In this document: positions 27,147 through 36,602 of the stretch, in pieces
Layout: every line of letters begins with the position of its first letter
Position numbering within the stretch: the stretch's first letter is position 1
Source of the DNA: Photobacterium aquae
GTDB lineage: Bacteria > Pseudomonadota > Gammaproteobacteria > Enterobacterales > Vibrionaceae
NCBI RefSeq assembly: GCF_001029445.1
Contig: NZ_LDOT01000010.1
Location: forward strand, 1-50,500
Reading direction: 5' to 3'
Length of the DNA stretch: 50,500 bases
Program-made: the position numbers and the translations under genes
The notes under the pieces: model-generated
What the model saw: only the letters and a program-made list of their open reading frames with translations
The model's database searches: none
Told to the model about the DNA's origin: nothing

Positions 27147-28175
27147 ATGAATTACAAGTATAAGCTGGTGGCTGCAGCCGTCGCTGTAGCAACATTGGCG
27201 GGGTGCTCTGGTGGAGCCGAGCAGCGCCGCCAAGCCAACCAGGATTTTAACTATCTCAAGACCGAGCCTTTGCAGGCCTGGAACATGCCAACGAATGCGC
27301 AGCCTTTTCAGGTTTCGGATTATGCCATCCCAGCCCGCCAGTTTAACGGCGGTGTCGGGGCTGCGGTGGATATCCGCCCACCGCAACAGGTATTGGCTTT
27401 GATTCCGGGTGCCAGAACAGTAAAAACCGAGCAGGGCGTGGTTTTATTGCTGAGCAAGCCAGAAGAGCTAAGCGACATTTGGGGACTGACCCAAAAAGTG
27501 GTGGCTGAGCAAAATATTGCCCTTGTTAGCGAAGGTGCCAATGAGATGGTCACAGACTGGGTCACTTGGACCAATGCTGACGAAGACAGTGAAGTTGGCA
27601 GTCGCTACCGGATCACGAGGTCGGCAGAGCCTAGCCGCAACAGCTACCAGATTGAGCTGATCGATTGGCGTGAAGGTGGGGTCAAGCAGCCGGTAACCGC
27701 GGACAACAAAGAGCGTTACAGCACGCTGATGACCAATTTGATCACTTCTCGTTATGATCAGGAAGAGCGCGATCGTGCTCGTCTGCGAGCTCAGGAGTTG
27801 GTCAAGCAGATCCCGATCTCAATGGGTCAGGATCGTAGCGGTCTGCCGGTTATTATTGCCCGTGCTCCGTACTCCGTGTTCTGGGAGCGTTTCCCTGAAA
27901 TTCTTGGTCAGATTGGATTCTCTGTGGAAGGCCGCAACCGCTCACAAGGTGAAGTGGAAGTGAAGTTCAAGTCACAGGATGATGAATTCTGGACTGAGTT
28001 GGGTACCAAGCCAATTATGCTAGATAGCCGTACCTACAATATCTTGCTGGGTGATTTGGGCAACCGTACCTCGATCAATATCACCAATGCCGACGGCAAG
28101 CCGATTACCGAAGAAGCACTGGAAAGCATGGTGCCGGTGATGATGGCGGCCATTGAGCGAGACAACCGCAAGTAA
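27147..28175 (+). CDS. bamC: Outer-membrane assembly lipoprotein BamC
   Basis: Lipoprotein of the BAM complex that inserts beta-barrels into the outer membrane. 342 residues with a signal peptide and lipobox LAGC (C20), a flexible N-terminal stretch that binds BamD in E. coli, and two helix-grip domains (about residues 95-215 and 225-340). In E. coli purC follows; here the next gene is lipA on the opposite strand. Confidence 0.95.
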   Translation: MNYKYKLVAAAVAVATLAGCSGGAEQRRQANQDFNYLKTEPLQAWNMPTNAQPFQVSDYAIPARQFNGGVGAAVDIRPPQQVLALIPGARTVKTEQGVVLLLSKPEELSDIWGLTQKVVAEQNIALVSEGANEMVTDWVTWTNADEDSEVGSRYRITRSAEPSRNSYQIELIDWREGGVKQPVTADNKERYSTLMTNLITSRYDQEERDRARLRAQELVKQIPISMGQDRSGLPVIIARAPYSVFWERFPEILGQIGFSVEGRNRSQGEVEVKFKSQDDEFWTELGTKPIMLDSRTYNILLGDLGNRTSINITNADGKPITEEALESMVPVMMAAIERDNRK

Positions 28176-28221
28176 TCCGATCCTGCCGGATTTGCCCGGA
28201 AAGGATTTAGGGATAATAAAA

Positions 28222-28247
28222 AACGCTGCCTAGGCAGCGTTTTTTTA
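28222..28247. terminator. Bidirectional intrinsic terminator between bamC and lipA
   Basis: Nine-base stem AACGCTGCC/GGCAGCGTT with a TA loop, T run on the right and A run on the left. Confidence 0.94.
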
Positions 28248-28265
28248 TGGCGCGAGAATATGGTC

Positions 28266-29237
28266 TTACTTGACCTCTTCGCCGCGAGCTTGCATATCTG
28301 CATGGTAAGACGAGCGGACAAACGGGCCGCAGGCTGCGTGGGTGAAGCCCAGATCCAGTGCGATTTGTTTTAGTTCGTCAAACTCTTCAGGCGGCACGAA
28401 ACGCTCTACCGGCAGGTGATGGCGGCTTGGTGCCAGATACTGGCCTAGAGTCAGCATTGTCACACCGTGGGCGCGAAGATCCTTCAGTACCTCGATGATC
28501 TCTTCTTTGGTCTCGCCCAGACCCATCATCAGGCCTGATTTGGTTGGGATCTCAGGGTGGATTTCCTTGAATTTCTTCAACAGATCCAACGACCACTGGT
28601 AGTTAGCTCCCGGACGGGCCTTGCGATATAGGCGTGGGGCGGTTTCCAGATTGTGGTTGAATACATCTGGCGGGTTGTCGCGCAAAACTTCCAGCGCGCG
28701 GTCCATACGGCCTCGGAAATCGGGAACCAGGGTTTCGATCTGGATGCCCGGGCTCTTGGCGCGGATCTCGCGGGTACAGTCGGCAAAGTGCTGGGCACCG
28801 CCGTCGCGAAGATCATCACGGTCCACTGACGTTACGACAACGTAGCGAAGCTTCATGTCGGCGATGGTCTGCGCCAGCTGGGTCGGTTCCTCGGCATTCG
28901 GTGGCAGTGGACGGCCGTGGGCCACGTCACAGAACGGGCAGCGGCGGGTACAGATTGCACCAAGGATCATGAAGGTTGCCGTACCGTGGTTGAAGCATTC
29001 TGCCAGATTCGGACAAGATGCTTCCTCACATACCGAATGGAGGTTGTTCTTGCGCATCGCCGATTTGATTTCCTGGATGCGCTTGCTGTCAGACGGCAGC
29101 TTGATCTTCATCCATTCTGGCTTGCGCAGGGTCTCTTTTGGCGCTTCTTCCTCAGCGACATTGCGAACCGGGATAAGGGCCATTTTGTCGGCATCACGGT
29201 ATTTGACACCTTGTTCAATTTTGATTGGTTTACTCAT
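28266..29237 (-). CDS. lipA: Lipoyl synthase
   Basis: Radical-SAM enzyme that inserts two sulfurs into octanoyl groups bound to lipoyl domains. 323 residues from the ATG at 29237, which overlaps the lipB stop as ATGA. The frame runs seven residues further but into lipB. The auxiliary cluster motif is [12 protein letters not shown] and the radical-SAM motif is CTRRCPFC; the essential C-terminal serine lies in VRSSYHA. It is translationally coupled to lipB. Confidence 0.98.
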   Translation of the reverse strand: MSKPIKIEQGVKYRDADKMALIPVRNVAEEEAPKETLRKPEWMKIKLPSDSKRIQEIKSAMRKNNLHSVCEEASCPNLAECFNHGTATFMILGAICTRRCPFCDVAHGRPLPPNAEEPTQLAQTIADMKLRYVVVTSVDRDDLRDGGAQHFADCTREIRAKSPGIQIETLVPDFRGRMDRALEVLRDNPPDVFNHNLETAPRLYRKARPGANYQWSLDLLKKFKEIHPEIPTKSGLMMGLGETKEEIIEVLKDLRAHGVTMLTLGQYLAPSRHHLPVERFVPPEEFDELKQIALDLGFTHAACGPFVRSSYHADMQARGEEVK

Positions 29238-29902
29238 GAATTGCTTTCCGTTTTCCACTCAACGCTCTGGTAATCGAGCAGTTTGACCAGCTCTTTTACT
29301 AGTACCGGCTGAACTTCCGCTAATTCTGAAGGCCCATCCAACAACGCAGTTTGCGTCATTTCCATCCCGGCATAACCACAAGGGTTGATACGCAGGAATG
29401 GGGCCAGATCCATGTTGATATTGAGTGCCAGACCGTGAAAAGAGCAGCCGCGTCTGATCCGCAGCCCCAGTGAGCATATCTTTTGGTTGTTGACATACAC
29501 ACCCGGTGCGTCAGGGCGGGCGTTAGATTCGATCCCGAAGTGGGACAGGGTATTGATGACCGTATTCTCGATATGGGTTACCAGATCGCGAACGCCAAGT
29601 TTCTTGCGGCGCAGGTCTATCAGGATATAGGCCACCAGTTGGCCCGGACCATGATAGGTCACTTGGCCGCCACGATCACTTTGGACGACAGGGATATCAC
29701 CAGTGTTGAGCAGGTGTTCGGCTTTTCCGGCTTGCCCTTGGGTAAAGACGGGGTTGTGTTCAACCAGCCAGATTTCGTCGGTGCTGTCAGCTGTCCGTTG
29801 ATCGGTGAATTGGTGCATGGCCTGCCACGTTGGCTCGTAGTCGCGGCGACCAAGATTTCGAATGATGATGTTATTGTTCAAAGTCACATCCGTAAGGCCC
29901 AT
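29234..29902 (-). CDS. lipB: Octanoyltransferase LipB
   Basis: Moves octanoyl from acyl carrier protein to apo-lipoyl domains, the substrate step before LipA. 222 residues with [13 protein letters not shown], the lysine of the catalytic dyad in NNQKICSLG (K141) and the thioester cysteine in INPCGYAGM (C175). The Shine-Dalgarno for the listed ATG is poor and a GTG five codons in is possible. Confidence 0.96.
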   Translation of the reverse strand: MGLTDVTLNNNIIIRNLGRRDYEPTWQAMHQFTDQRTADSTDEIWLVEHNPVFTQGQAGKAEHLLNTGDIPVVQSDRGGQVTYHGPGQLVAYILIDLRRKKLGVRDLVTHIENTVINTLSHFGIESNARPDAPGVYVNNQKICSLGLRIRRGCSFHGLALNINMDLAPFLRINPCGYAGMEMTQTALLDGPSELAEVQPVLVKELVKLLDYQSVEWKTESNS

Positions 29903-29958
29903 AAGCCCAGCCTGTTAGAGACACCCCCACCTGGGTGTTGGGTGATACATTATAAAAC

Positions 29959-29984
29959 TTGGCGGCTGAATTTACAGCCGCCAA
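29959..29984 (-). terminator. Intrinsic terminator of ybeD
   Basis: Nine-base stem TTGGCGGCT/AGCCGCCAA with an eight-base loop. On the minus strand it is followed by GTTTTAT, 18 bases past the ybeD stop. A smaller hairpin (ACACCC/GGGTGT, 29921-29938) lies between it and lipB. Confidence 0.8.
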
Positions 29985-30001
29985 TTTATAGGGGATTAGG
30001 C

Positions 30002-30277
30002 TTACAGAACGACGCGGACAATATCGATGTCGCCCAGTTCTTTGTACAGGGTTTCAACCTGCTCAATCGACGTGGCGGTGATACTGATAGATACGGCACT
30101 GTAGGTCCCCTTGCCGCTAGGCTTAACGTCAGGGGTGTAATCGCCCGGCGCGTGGCGCTGGATCACTTCAACAACGAGATCGGCCAGTTCAGGTTTGTTG
30201 TAACCCATAACCTTGTAAGTAAACTTACAAGGGAACTCTAACAGATCTTTCAGTGTTGCCTGTTCTTGCTGCTGCAT
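30002..30277 (-). CDS. ybeD: YbeD, UPF0250 (DUF493) family protein
   Basis: 91 residues with [20 protein letters not shown] and the ACT-like alpha/beta fold pattern of DUF493, given here by its first part [14 protein letters not shown]. It lies between dacA and lipB as in E. coli. No enzymatic residues are known. A ligand-binding regulatory role has been suggested from the fold, which is inference. Confidence 0.93.
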   Translation of the reverse strand: MQQQEQATLKDLLEFPCKFTYKVMGYNKPELADLVVEVIQRHAPGDYTPDVKPSGKGTYSAVSISITATSIEQVETLYKELGDIDIVRVVL

Positions 30278-30383
30278 GCTGAACTCCGAGGTTTTGCATA
30301 GATGTTGCGTTTTAGGCTGTGCATATTAAAGGCTCAGGCCGCTTTTCTCAAGCCATCTTGGCCGCAGGCGGCAGGCCGATAGC

Positions 30384-30410
30384 AAAGAGGCAGCCCGTGG
30401 CTGCCTCTTT
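30384..30410 (-). terminator. Intrinsic terminator of dacA
   Basis: Perfect 12-base stem AAAGAGGCAGCC/GGCTGCCTCTTT with a three-base loop, 19 bases after the dacA stop. The U tract is inside the stem end. Confidence 0.85.
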
Positions 30411-30428
30411 GTGTTGCTTATCGCTAGG

Positions 30429-31604
30429 TTAGTTCAACCAGCCTTTGAATAGCAAAACGATGTAATCGATGAAACGGCTGAAGATGCCGCCTTCGTTGAC
30501 ATTGTTCAAGGCAATCAGCGGGTACTCGGCAATATCCTCGTTCCCTACGCGGTAGTATAGCTTACCGACTACGTCGCCTTTTTTGATCGGTGCTTTCAGC
30601 TCTTTTTCAAGAACAAAGCTGGCAGCAAGATCTTTGGTCTGGCCGCGAGGCAGAGTCACGAAGGTATCTTCGGCGACGCCAAGTGCCACTTCATCGGTGT
30701 CACCCATCCATACTTTTTCGGTAACGAACGTCTCGTTGGCCTTGTGCGGTGACACAGTTTCGAAGAAACGGAAGCCGTAGTTCAGCAGCTTCTTGCTCTC
30801 GGCCTTACGGGCATTCGGGTTCTTGGTGCCCATCACGACAGAGATTAGGCGCATTTTGCCTTCTGTTGCCGTGCTCACCAAGCTGTAGCCGGCATTGTTG
30901 GTGTGGCCTGTTTTCAGACCGTCAACGTTCAGGCTCTTGTCCCACAGCAGGCTGTTGCGGTTGTACTGGGTGATGTCGTTGTAAGTGAAGGATTTCTCCT
31001 TGTAGATGGCAAACTCTTCTGGTACATCGCGGATCAGGCCCTGAGCCAGCAACGCCATGTCGTATGGTGTTGTGTATAGGTTCGGATTGTCCAGGCCGTG
31101 AACGTTGGCGAAGTGGGTTGAATCCATCTTCAGGCTCTTGGCCCAACCGTTCATCAGATCAACGAACGAGTCGGTTGATCCGGCAACGTGTTCAGCCATC
31201 GCAACACAGGCGTCGTTGCCTGATTGGATGATGATACCGCGGTTGAGATCTGAAACCTTAACCTCGCTACCGACTTCGATAAACATCTTCGAAGAGCCTG
31301 GGAAGTTCTTAGCCCAAGCGTTTTTGCTTACGACAACAGTATCATCCATCGAGATATTGCCGCGCTTGATTTCCTGACCGATAACGTAGCTGGTCATCAT
31401 CTTGGTCAAACTTGCTGGTGGCAGTTGTTCGAACTCTTTATAGCCAGCCAGAATTTTACCTGAATGGTAATCCATCAGGACGTAGCCCTTGGCAGCGATT
31501 TGAGGTGCTTCAGGGACAACCGCTGGTGCAGCCGCAGCGCTTGCTGAAGCCAGCAAGGTGGCTGAGATAGCGACCGAGCGGAAAAGTGCAGCAGATTTCT
31601 TCAT
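30429..31604 (-). CDS. dacA: D-alanyl-D-alanine carboxypeptidase (PBP5/6 type)
   Basis: Trims the terminal D-Ala from peptidoglycan pentapeptides in the periplasm. 391 residues: a signal peptide (about 1-26), the SxxK motif S65-LTK (K68), SGN at 128-130, KTG at 231-233, a C-terminal beta domain and a final amphipathic helix that attaches to the membrane. It has its own promoter candidate and terminator. Confidence 0.97.
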   Translation of the reverse strand: MKKSAALFRSVAISATLLASASAAAAPAVVPEAPQIAAKGYVLMDYHSGKILAGYKEFEQLPPASLTKMMTSYVIGQEIKRGNISMDDTVVVSKNAWAKNFPGSSKMFIEVGSEVKVSDLNRGIIIQSGNDACVAMAEHVAGSTDSFVDLMNGWAKSLKMDSTHFANVHGLDNPNLYTTPYDMALLAQGLIRDVPEEFAIYKEKSFTYNDITQYNRNSLLWDKSLNVDGLKTGHTNNAGYSLVSTATEGKMRLISVVMGTKNPNARKAESKKLLNYGFRFFETVSPHKANETFVTEKVWMGDTDEVALGVAEDTFVTLPRGQTKDLAASFVLEKELKAPIKKGDVVGKLYYRVGNEDIAEYPLIALNNVNEGGIFSRFIDYIVLLFKGWLN

Positions 31605-31648
31605 GGTGGTTGTAACTTAATTTTGTCAGTTGCAAAAAAACTCCACAC

Positions 31649-31657
31649 ACTATATCA
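31649..31657 (-). promoter_or_regulatory. Extended -10 promoter of dacA
   Basis: On the minus strand TGATATAGT is an extended -10 (TG, one base, TATAGT), about 45 bases before the dacA ATG. No good -35 is visible, as is common with extended -10 promoters. Confidence 0.55.
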
Positions 31658-31755
31658 GATTGTCAATGACAGGCCAGTATTGGCCGCAGATATGACGCTG
31701 TGAGGAGTGATGATTGCCAAATTTTGACATTTGGTTGGGGTAAAAAACAACAATG

Positions 31756-31772
31756 GGCAGCAAAAAGCTGCC
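31756..31772 (-). terminator. Intrinsic terminator of rlpA
   Basis: Stem GGCAGC/GCTGCC with a five-base loop. On the minus strand it is followed by CATTGTTGTTTTTTA, about 30 bases after the rlpA stop. The U run is somewhat distant from the stem. Confidence 0.65.
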
Positions 31773-31798
31773 ACATTGTATGCATATTGGATATCAAA

Positions 31799-32605
31799 TT
31801 ACGATTTTGGTTCCAATTCACGTTTCGATGTGATGATAAAAGCTTGCGGGTAATGGCTCGATTTTGCCTTGTCGCGCAGTGATACTGCCTCATCGCGGTC
31901 GATAAACGGTCCCAAGCGGAGCCGGTAGACTTCACCGGCATCGGATTTTTGAGTATCAATCGGGCTGGCAAATTCCTGCTTGAGCTGGGCTGCCATCGCC
32001 TCGGCCTTCTCTGCATCGGTGACCGCTGCCAGCTGGACGAAATAGAAATTCGGGTTGGCCGATTGCCACTCATCAGGGTTGGCGGGCTTTGCTATTCGGA
32101 TCAGCTCAATACGTACCGGCGCTGTGCCGTTCTTGATGACATCGAGTCGAGCCGCTGCCGCCATGCTGAGGTCGATGATCCGTCCGTCGTGGAACGGCCC
32201 GCGATCGTTGACTCGGACAATGGCGGTTTTGCCGTTCTTGGTATTGGTGACTTTGACATAGCTCGGCAGCGGCAGGGTCTTGTGGGCCGCTGTCATCGAG
32301 TACATGTCGTAGATCTCGCCATTGGAGGTTTTATGGCCATGAAACTTCTGGCCGTACCATGAGGCATAGCCTTCCTCGATGAATGGCTGATCGCCTCGGA
32401 CGATTTTGTAGTCTTTGCCGCGCAGGGTGTAATCCTTGTTGCCCGCGAGGCTGAAAGGCTCGTAGCGGGGCTGGGCATCTTCGATGTGATCCAGCGTTGG
32501 TGATGATGTCGGTGCGACGTCATCGGCCAGCTCGTAGCGCTCGTCACTCGGGGTTGAGCTGCATCCAGCAATCAGCAGGGCAAGGAAAATAGGGGTAATG
32601 CGCAT
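31799..32605 (-). CDS. rlpA: Septal ring lytic transglycosylase RlpA
   Basis: Outer-membrane lipoprotein of 268 residues that acts on denuded glycan strands at the septum. The lipobox LIAGC gives C15. A double-psi beta-barrel domain (about 79-171) contains GYASWYG, TAAHKTLPLPS (H108) and VNDRGPFHDGRIIDLS (D134). A SPOR domain (about 186-262) follows. The start lies directly after the mrdB stop (TAA-ATG). Enzymatic activity is shown for Pseudomonas RlpA; E. coli RlpA may be inactive. Confidence 0.95.
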   Translation of the reverse strand: MRITPIFLALLIAGCSSTPSDERYELADDVAPTSSPTLDHIEDAQPRYEPFSLAGNKDYTLRGKDYKIVRGDQPFIEEGYASWYGQKFHGHKTSNGEIYDMYSMTAAHKTLPLPSYVKVTNTKNGKTAIVRVNDRGPFHDGRIIDLSMAAAARLDVIKNGTAPVRIELIRIAKPANPDEWQSANPNFYFVQLAAVTDAEKAEAMAAQLKQEFASPIDTQKSDAGEVYRLRLGPFIDRDEAVSLRDKAKSSHYPQAFIITSKRELEPKS

Positions 32606-33727
32606 TTAGGTCGCCTTGGACAACATGTTTCTATGGGTATGAATGGACATCAGGATACCAAAACCGGCCATCAAGGTAACCATTGAGGTGCCACCATAGC
32701 TGACAAGTGGTAGCGGAACCCCCACGACCGGAAGTAACCCGCTGACCATACCGATATTGACAAAGATATACACGAAGAAGCTCAGCATGATACTGCCGGA
32801 CATCATGCGTCCGAAAGCCGTCTGGGCTCGGCTTGATAGGATCAGGCCGCGGGCGATGATGAACAGGTAGATAGCGAGCAGGCTGCATACACCAATCAGT
32901 CCCCATTCCTCGGCAATCACCGCGAAAATGAAATCGGTATGGCGCTCTGGCAGGAATTCGAGTTGGGACTGGGTACCTTGCAGCCATCCCTTGCCATTGA
33001 GCCCGCCGGAGCCGATAGCAATTTTAGACTGGATAATATGATAACCCGCCCCGAGCGGGTCAGATTCAGGGTTGAATAAGGTCAGCACCCGGGTTCGTTG
33101 GTAATCACGCATCAGGAAAAACCACAATACCGGAATAAAGGCCCCGAGCAAGCTTCCGGCAAGGGCGATGATCCGCCAGTTGATGCCGGAGAGGAACAAG
33201 ACAAAGACACCCGAGGCGGCGATAAGGATCGAAGTGCCGAGATCCGGCTGTTTGGCGATCAGGATGGTTGGGACGCAGATGAGCACGAGGGCGATGGTGA
33301 TGTTTTTCAGGCTGGGGGGAAGGGGACGGTTACCGATAAACCGTGCGACCATCAACGGGACAGCCAGCTTGATCAGCTCCGAGGGCTGGAACCTGACCAC
33401 CCCGAGGTTGAGCCAGCGTTGCGCCCCTTTGGATACCTCGCCGAACAGCAGCACCCCGAGCAAGAGCAGCAGGCCGACCCCGAACAGATAGGGGGCCCAG
33501 GTCTCGTAGTGGCGGGGGGCAATTTGGGCAAGGACAAACATCACCCCGAGCGAGAGCAGCATCCGTACCGCCTGCCGCTCCATCATCTCTAGGTTTTGGC
33601 CGCTGGCACTGTACATCACCATCAGGGCGAACCCCATCAGGACAAGGATCCCCGCAAGAAGCGGGAAATCCAAGTGAAGACGGTCACTGAGGGTACGTTT
33701 GGCGCCTGCTGCAGCCATGATGCTCAT
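32606..33727 (-). CDS. mrdB: Rod-shape peptidoglycan polymerase RodA
   Basis: SEDS-family glycosyltransferase that polymerises lipid II for cell elongation together with PBP2. 373 residues, about ten transmembrane segments, with [28 protein letters not shown] region ([15 protein letters not shown]), and the C-terminal [10 protein letters not shown] signature. The ATG overlaps the mrdA stop as ATGA, coupling it to its partner enzyme. Confidence 0.97.
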   Translation of the reverse strand: MSIMAAAGAKRTLSDRLHLDFPLLAGILVLMGFALMVMYSASGQNLEMMERQAVRMLLSLGVMFVLAQIAPRHYETWAPYLFGVGLLLLLGVLLFGEVSKGAQRWLNLGVVRFQPSELIKLAVPLMVARFIGNRPLPPSLKNITIALVLICVPTILIAKQPDLGTSILIAASGVFVLFLSGINWRIIALAGSLLGAFIPVLWFFLMRDYQRTRVLTLFNPESDPLGAGYHIIQSKIAIGSGGLNGKGWLQGTQSQLEFLPERHTDFIFAVIAEEWGLIGVCSLLAIYLFIIARGLILSSRAQTAFGRMMSGSIMLSFFVYIFVNIGMVSGLLPVVGVPLPLVSYGGTSMVTLMAGFGILMSIHTHRNMLSKAT

Positions 33728-35679
33728 CGGCTTACCTCTGCTATTTTCTGGGCAACCAGCTGCTCAATCGGATCCGCGGTCGCGGGCTTGACCAGCATAT
33801 GGTCGAAGATCTTACGGGCCAACGGACCGCCGTTGGAGGAGCCGCCGCCGGCATTCTCCAAGACCATCGAGACCACGACGGTTGGCTTTTCGAACGGGGC
33901 GAATGCCGTGAACAGGGCGTGGTCACGCAGGTGTTCTTCGAGTTCATCGGCGTTGTATTCCTGATCTTCCGCGAGGCCAAATACCTGCGCCGAACCAGAC
34001 TTGCCGCCAGCCTTGTATTGTGCCCCGTAGAAGGCGCGGCGAGCGGTACCCCGTTTGCCGTACAGCACTTTCAGCATCCCTTCTTTGGCCACGTCCCAGT
34101 CCTCTGGCGCAACATTGTCGATTGGCGGGAAATCGTCGTACTTGGCTGGTACTTCGACATTTTCGTCAATCACATCTTTGAGCAGATGAGGCGCCTGCAC
34201 TCGGCCATTGTTTACCAGTACGGTCGTGGCCTTGGCAATTTGCAATGGCGTTGCCGTCCAGTAGCCCTGCCCGATGCCGACCGGAATGGTATCGCCCTGA
34301 TACCACGGCTGGCGGAAACGGGCCTGCTTCCACTCGCGGGTCGGCATGTTGGCCTTGCTCTCCTCGTGGATATCAATGCCGGTGTATTCACCGTAGCCAA
34401 AGCGGCTCATCCAACTGGACAGGCGGTCTATGCCCATATCATAGGCCACTTGATAGAAGAATGTATCAACAGATTCCTCGATGGCCTTGTAGATATTGAC
34501 CTTGCCATGGCCCCAGCGCAGCCAGTCGCGGAACGGTCGGCTGTTGGAGTTCGGGATCCGCCAGTACCCCGGGTCGTTCCGGGTGGTACGGGTTGTGATC
34601 ACCCCTTCGGTCAGGGCGGCAACGGCAATCATTGGCTTGACGGTCGACGCAGGCGGGTAGATCCCTAGCGTGACCCTGTTGACCAGCGGCCTGTCTTTGT
34701 CGTTGAGCAGTTCGCGGTATTTCTTGCCGGAGATCCCGTGGACGAACAGGTTAGGATCGTAGCTTGGGCTTGATACCATCGCCAGCACAGAGGAGTCTCG
34801 AGGATCCATGACCACGACCGAGCCGCGTTTGTGCTTGATGACTTCAAGGCCGGTATCGGGGTCGATTTTGCGCTGGGTCAGCAGTTCTTGGACATAGAGC
34901 TGTAGCTCGATATCGATATTGAGTTTGATGTCCTTGCCGGGGATCGGCGGGACGTATTTTAGGGTGCGAATGATTCGGCCACGGCTGTTAACCTCGACTT
35001 CTTGGTAGCCGGAGGTGCCGTGCAGCAAATCTTCGTAATATTTTTCAACGCCGAGCTTGCCGATATCTCGGGTCGCCTTGTAGTTGTTGATTTTGTCTTC
35101 GCGCTCAAGGCGTTCGATATCGCGGTCGTTGATTTTGGCGACATATCCGATGACGTGGGTCAATGCCTCGCCGTATGGGTAGTAGCGCTTGAGGTAAGCC
35201 TTTACTTCGACGCCGGGGTAGCGGTGCTGGTTGACGGAAAACAGAGCGACCTGTTCATCGGTCATCTGGTTGAGCAGCGGCACGGACTTGAACCGGCGGG
35301 TACGGCGGCGTTCGCGCTCGAAGCGCTCGATTTGGTCGTCGGTCACCCCCATCAAAACCTTCAGGCGCGCGAAGGTATCGGCCATGTCTGGCACTTTTTC
35401 CGAGGTGATCTCCAGCGAGTAGACAGGGCGGTTCTCTGCCAGCAGTATGCCATTTCGGTCGTAGATCAGGCCGCGGTTCGGGGCAACCGGAACGATTTTG
35501 ATCCGGTTGTCGTTGGAACGGGTCTGATAATCTTCGTGCTCGCTGATTTGAATGTGATAGAGGTTGGCGAGCAGAATAGCGACAAGGACTACGATGCCGG
35601 CAAATGAGACAAGAGCCCGGCGGAAAAACAACGCCGACTCAGCCCGATGGTCGCGGATCTGTGTTCGCTTTTGTCTCAT
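33724..35679 (-). CDS. mrdA: Penicillin-binding protein 2 (peptidoglycan transpeptidase)
   Basis: Class B PBP that cross-links new wall during elongation. 651 residues: one membrane anchor (about 20-42), a pedestal domain, then the transpeptidase with S345-TVK, SVD at 403-405 and KSG at 560-562. Motif order and the SxD variant match E. coli PBP2. It starts 6 bases after rlmH and is coupled to mrdB. Confidence 0.98.
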   Translation of the reverse strand: MRQKRTQIRDHRAESALFFRRALVSFAGIVVLVAILLANLYHIQISEHEDYQTRSNDNRIKIVPVAPNRGLIYDRNGILLAENRPVYSLEITSEKVPDMADTFARLKVLMGVTDDQIERFERERRRTRRFKSVPLLNQMTDEQVALFSVNQHRYPGVEVKAYLKRYYPYGEALTHVIGYVAKINDRDIERLEREDKINNYKATRDIGKLGVEKYYEDLLHGTSGYQEVEVNSRGRIIRTLKYVPPIPGKDIKLNIDIELQLYVQELLTQRKIDPDTGLEVIKHKRGSVVVMDPRDSSVLAMVSSPSYDPNLFVHGISGKKYRELLNDKDRPLVNRVTLGIYPPASTVKPMIAVAALTEGVITTRTTRNDPGYWRIPNSNSRPFRDWLRWGHGKVNIYKAIEESVDTFFYQVAYDMGIDRLSSWMSRFGYGEYTGIDIHEESKANMPTREWKQARFRQPWYQGDTIPVGIGQGYWTATPLQIAKATTVLVNNGRVQAPHLLKDVIDENVEVPAKYDDFPPIDNVAPEDWDVAKEGMLKVLYGKRGTARRAFYGAQYKAGGKSGSAQVFGLAEDQEYNADELEEHLRDHALFTAFAPFEKPTVVVSMVLENAGGGSSNGGPLARKIFDHMLVKPATADPIEQLVAQKIAEVSR

Positions 35680-35685
35680 TGTCGG

Positions 35686-36156
35686 TTATTCCCTGTGGTA
35701 TGGGTGGTTGGCAGTGATGCTCCAGGCCCGGTACAGGCTTTCTGCCATGACCACACGCACCAGCGGGTGGGGCAGTGTCAATGGTGACAGTGACCAGCTC
35801 TGATCCGCAGCGGCTTTACATGCCGGTGCCAGTCCTTCCGGACCACCAATCAGAATCGACACATCACGGCCGTCGAGCTTCCAGCTCTCGAGCTGCTCGG
35901 CTAATTGCTCGGTGTCCCAACGCTTGCCCGGAATGTCCAGGGTGACAATCCGGTTGCCTTTGGGAACGGCTGCCAGCATCGCTTCGCCTTCTTTTTGCAA
36001 GATTCGGGCGATATCGGCATTTTTACCTCGTTTGCCAGCAGAGATTTCGATGAGCTCCAACGGCATGTCTTTAGGGAAGCGGCGGCTGTATTCCTTGTAA
36101 CCTTCCTCTACCCACTTCGGCATTTTCGTGCCGACGGCGATTAACTGTAACTTCAT
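35686..36156 (-). CDS. rlmH: 23S rRNA pseudouridine-1915 N3-methyltransferase
   Basis: SPOUT methyltransferase modifying pseudouridine 1915 in helix 69 of 23S rRNA. 156 residues with [16 protein letters not shown] at the start, the knot region [10 protein letters not shown] and the C-terminal [14 protein letters not shown]. It starts 3 bases after rsfS. Confidence 0.98.
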   Translation of the reverse strand: MKLQLIAVGTKMPKWVEEGYKEYSRRFPKDMPLELIEISAGKRGKNADIARILQKEGEAMLAAVPKGNRIVTLDIPGKRWDTEQLAEQLESWKLDGRDVSILIGGPEGLAPACKAAADQSWSLSPLTLPHPLVRVVMAESLYRAWSITANHPYHRE

Positions 36157-36159
36157 CGA

Positions 36160-36477
36160 TTAGCCCCAAAGCTTCTCGAGTTGGTACAGGTTGCGGGCAT
36201 CTTCTTGCATGATGTGCAGGATCACGCTGCCCATATCGACGATTACCCACTCGCTATCTTCTTCGCCACTGATCCCGAAAGGAGGGTAGTCAATCAGCTT
36301 GGATTCTTTGTTAACGTGATCGGCAATTGAGCTTACGTGGCGGTTTGACGTACCAGTACATAGCACCATGAAGTCGGTGATGCTGGATTTGCCACGTACA
36401 TCCAGGGTAATGATGTCCTGGGCTTTGATGTCGTCTACTTTATCAACAATAAAATCGTGTAGTTCTTGAACCTGCAA
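36160..36477 (-). CDS. rsfS: Ribosome silencing factor RsfS
   Basis: Binds ribosomal protein L14 and blocks subunit joining in stationary phase or starvation. 105 residues with DVRGKSSITDFMVLCTGTSNRHV and DWVIVDMG-type ending (EWVIVDMGSVILHIM), given in part. It heads the rsfS-rlmH-mrdA-mrdB-rlpA run and has a promoter candidate in the 125-base gap after holA, the place where nadD stands in E. coli. Confidence 0.96.
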   Translation of the reverse strand: MQVQELHDFIVDKVDDIKAQDIITLDVRGKSSITDFMVLCTGTSNRHVSSIADHVNKESKLIDYPPFGISGEEDSEWVIVDMGSVILHIMQEDARNLYQLEKLWG

Positions 36478-36548
36478 AGGGATCCCCTCGTATCAGTATT
36501 GTTTGTAACGTTGCGACCGCTGCATGCCTGGCCGCGATGGAGCGGCGC

Positions 36549-36557
36549 AGTATAGCA
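36549..36557 (-). promoter_or_regulatory. Extended -10 promoter of rsfS
   Basis: On the minus strand TGCTATACT forms an extended -10 about 70 bases before the rsfS start. It lies in the gap between holA and rsfS, so rsfS and the wall genes behind it may be transcribed independently of leuS. Confidence 0.5.
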
Positions 36558-36602
36558 TGCAGCGACCTGTTCGATATGCCTTTGGCTATATCTTTACACA
36601 GT

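Noticed and set aside
33799..34668. Forward open frame of 289 codons inside mrdA
   Set aside because: It is antisense to a certain PBP2 gene and reads like a shadow frame, without family features.
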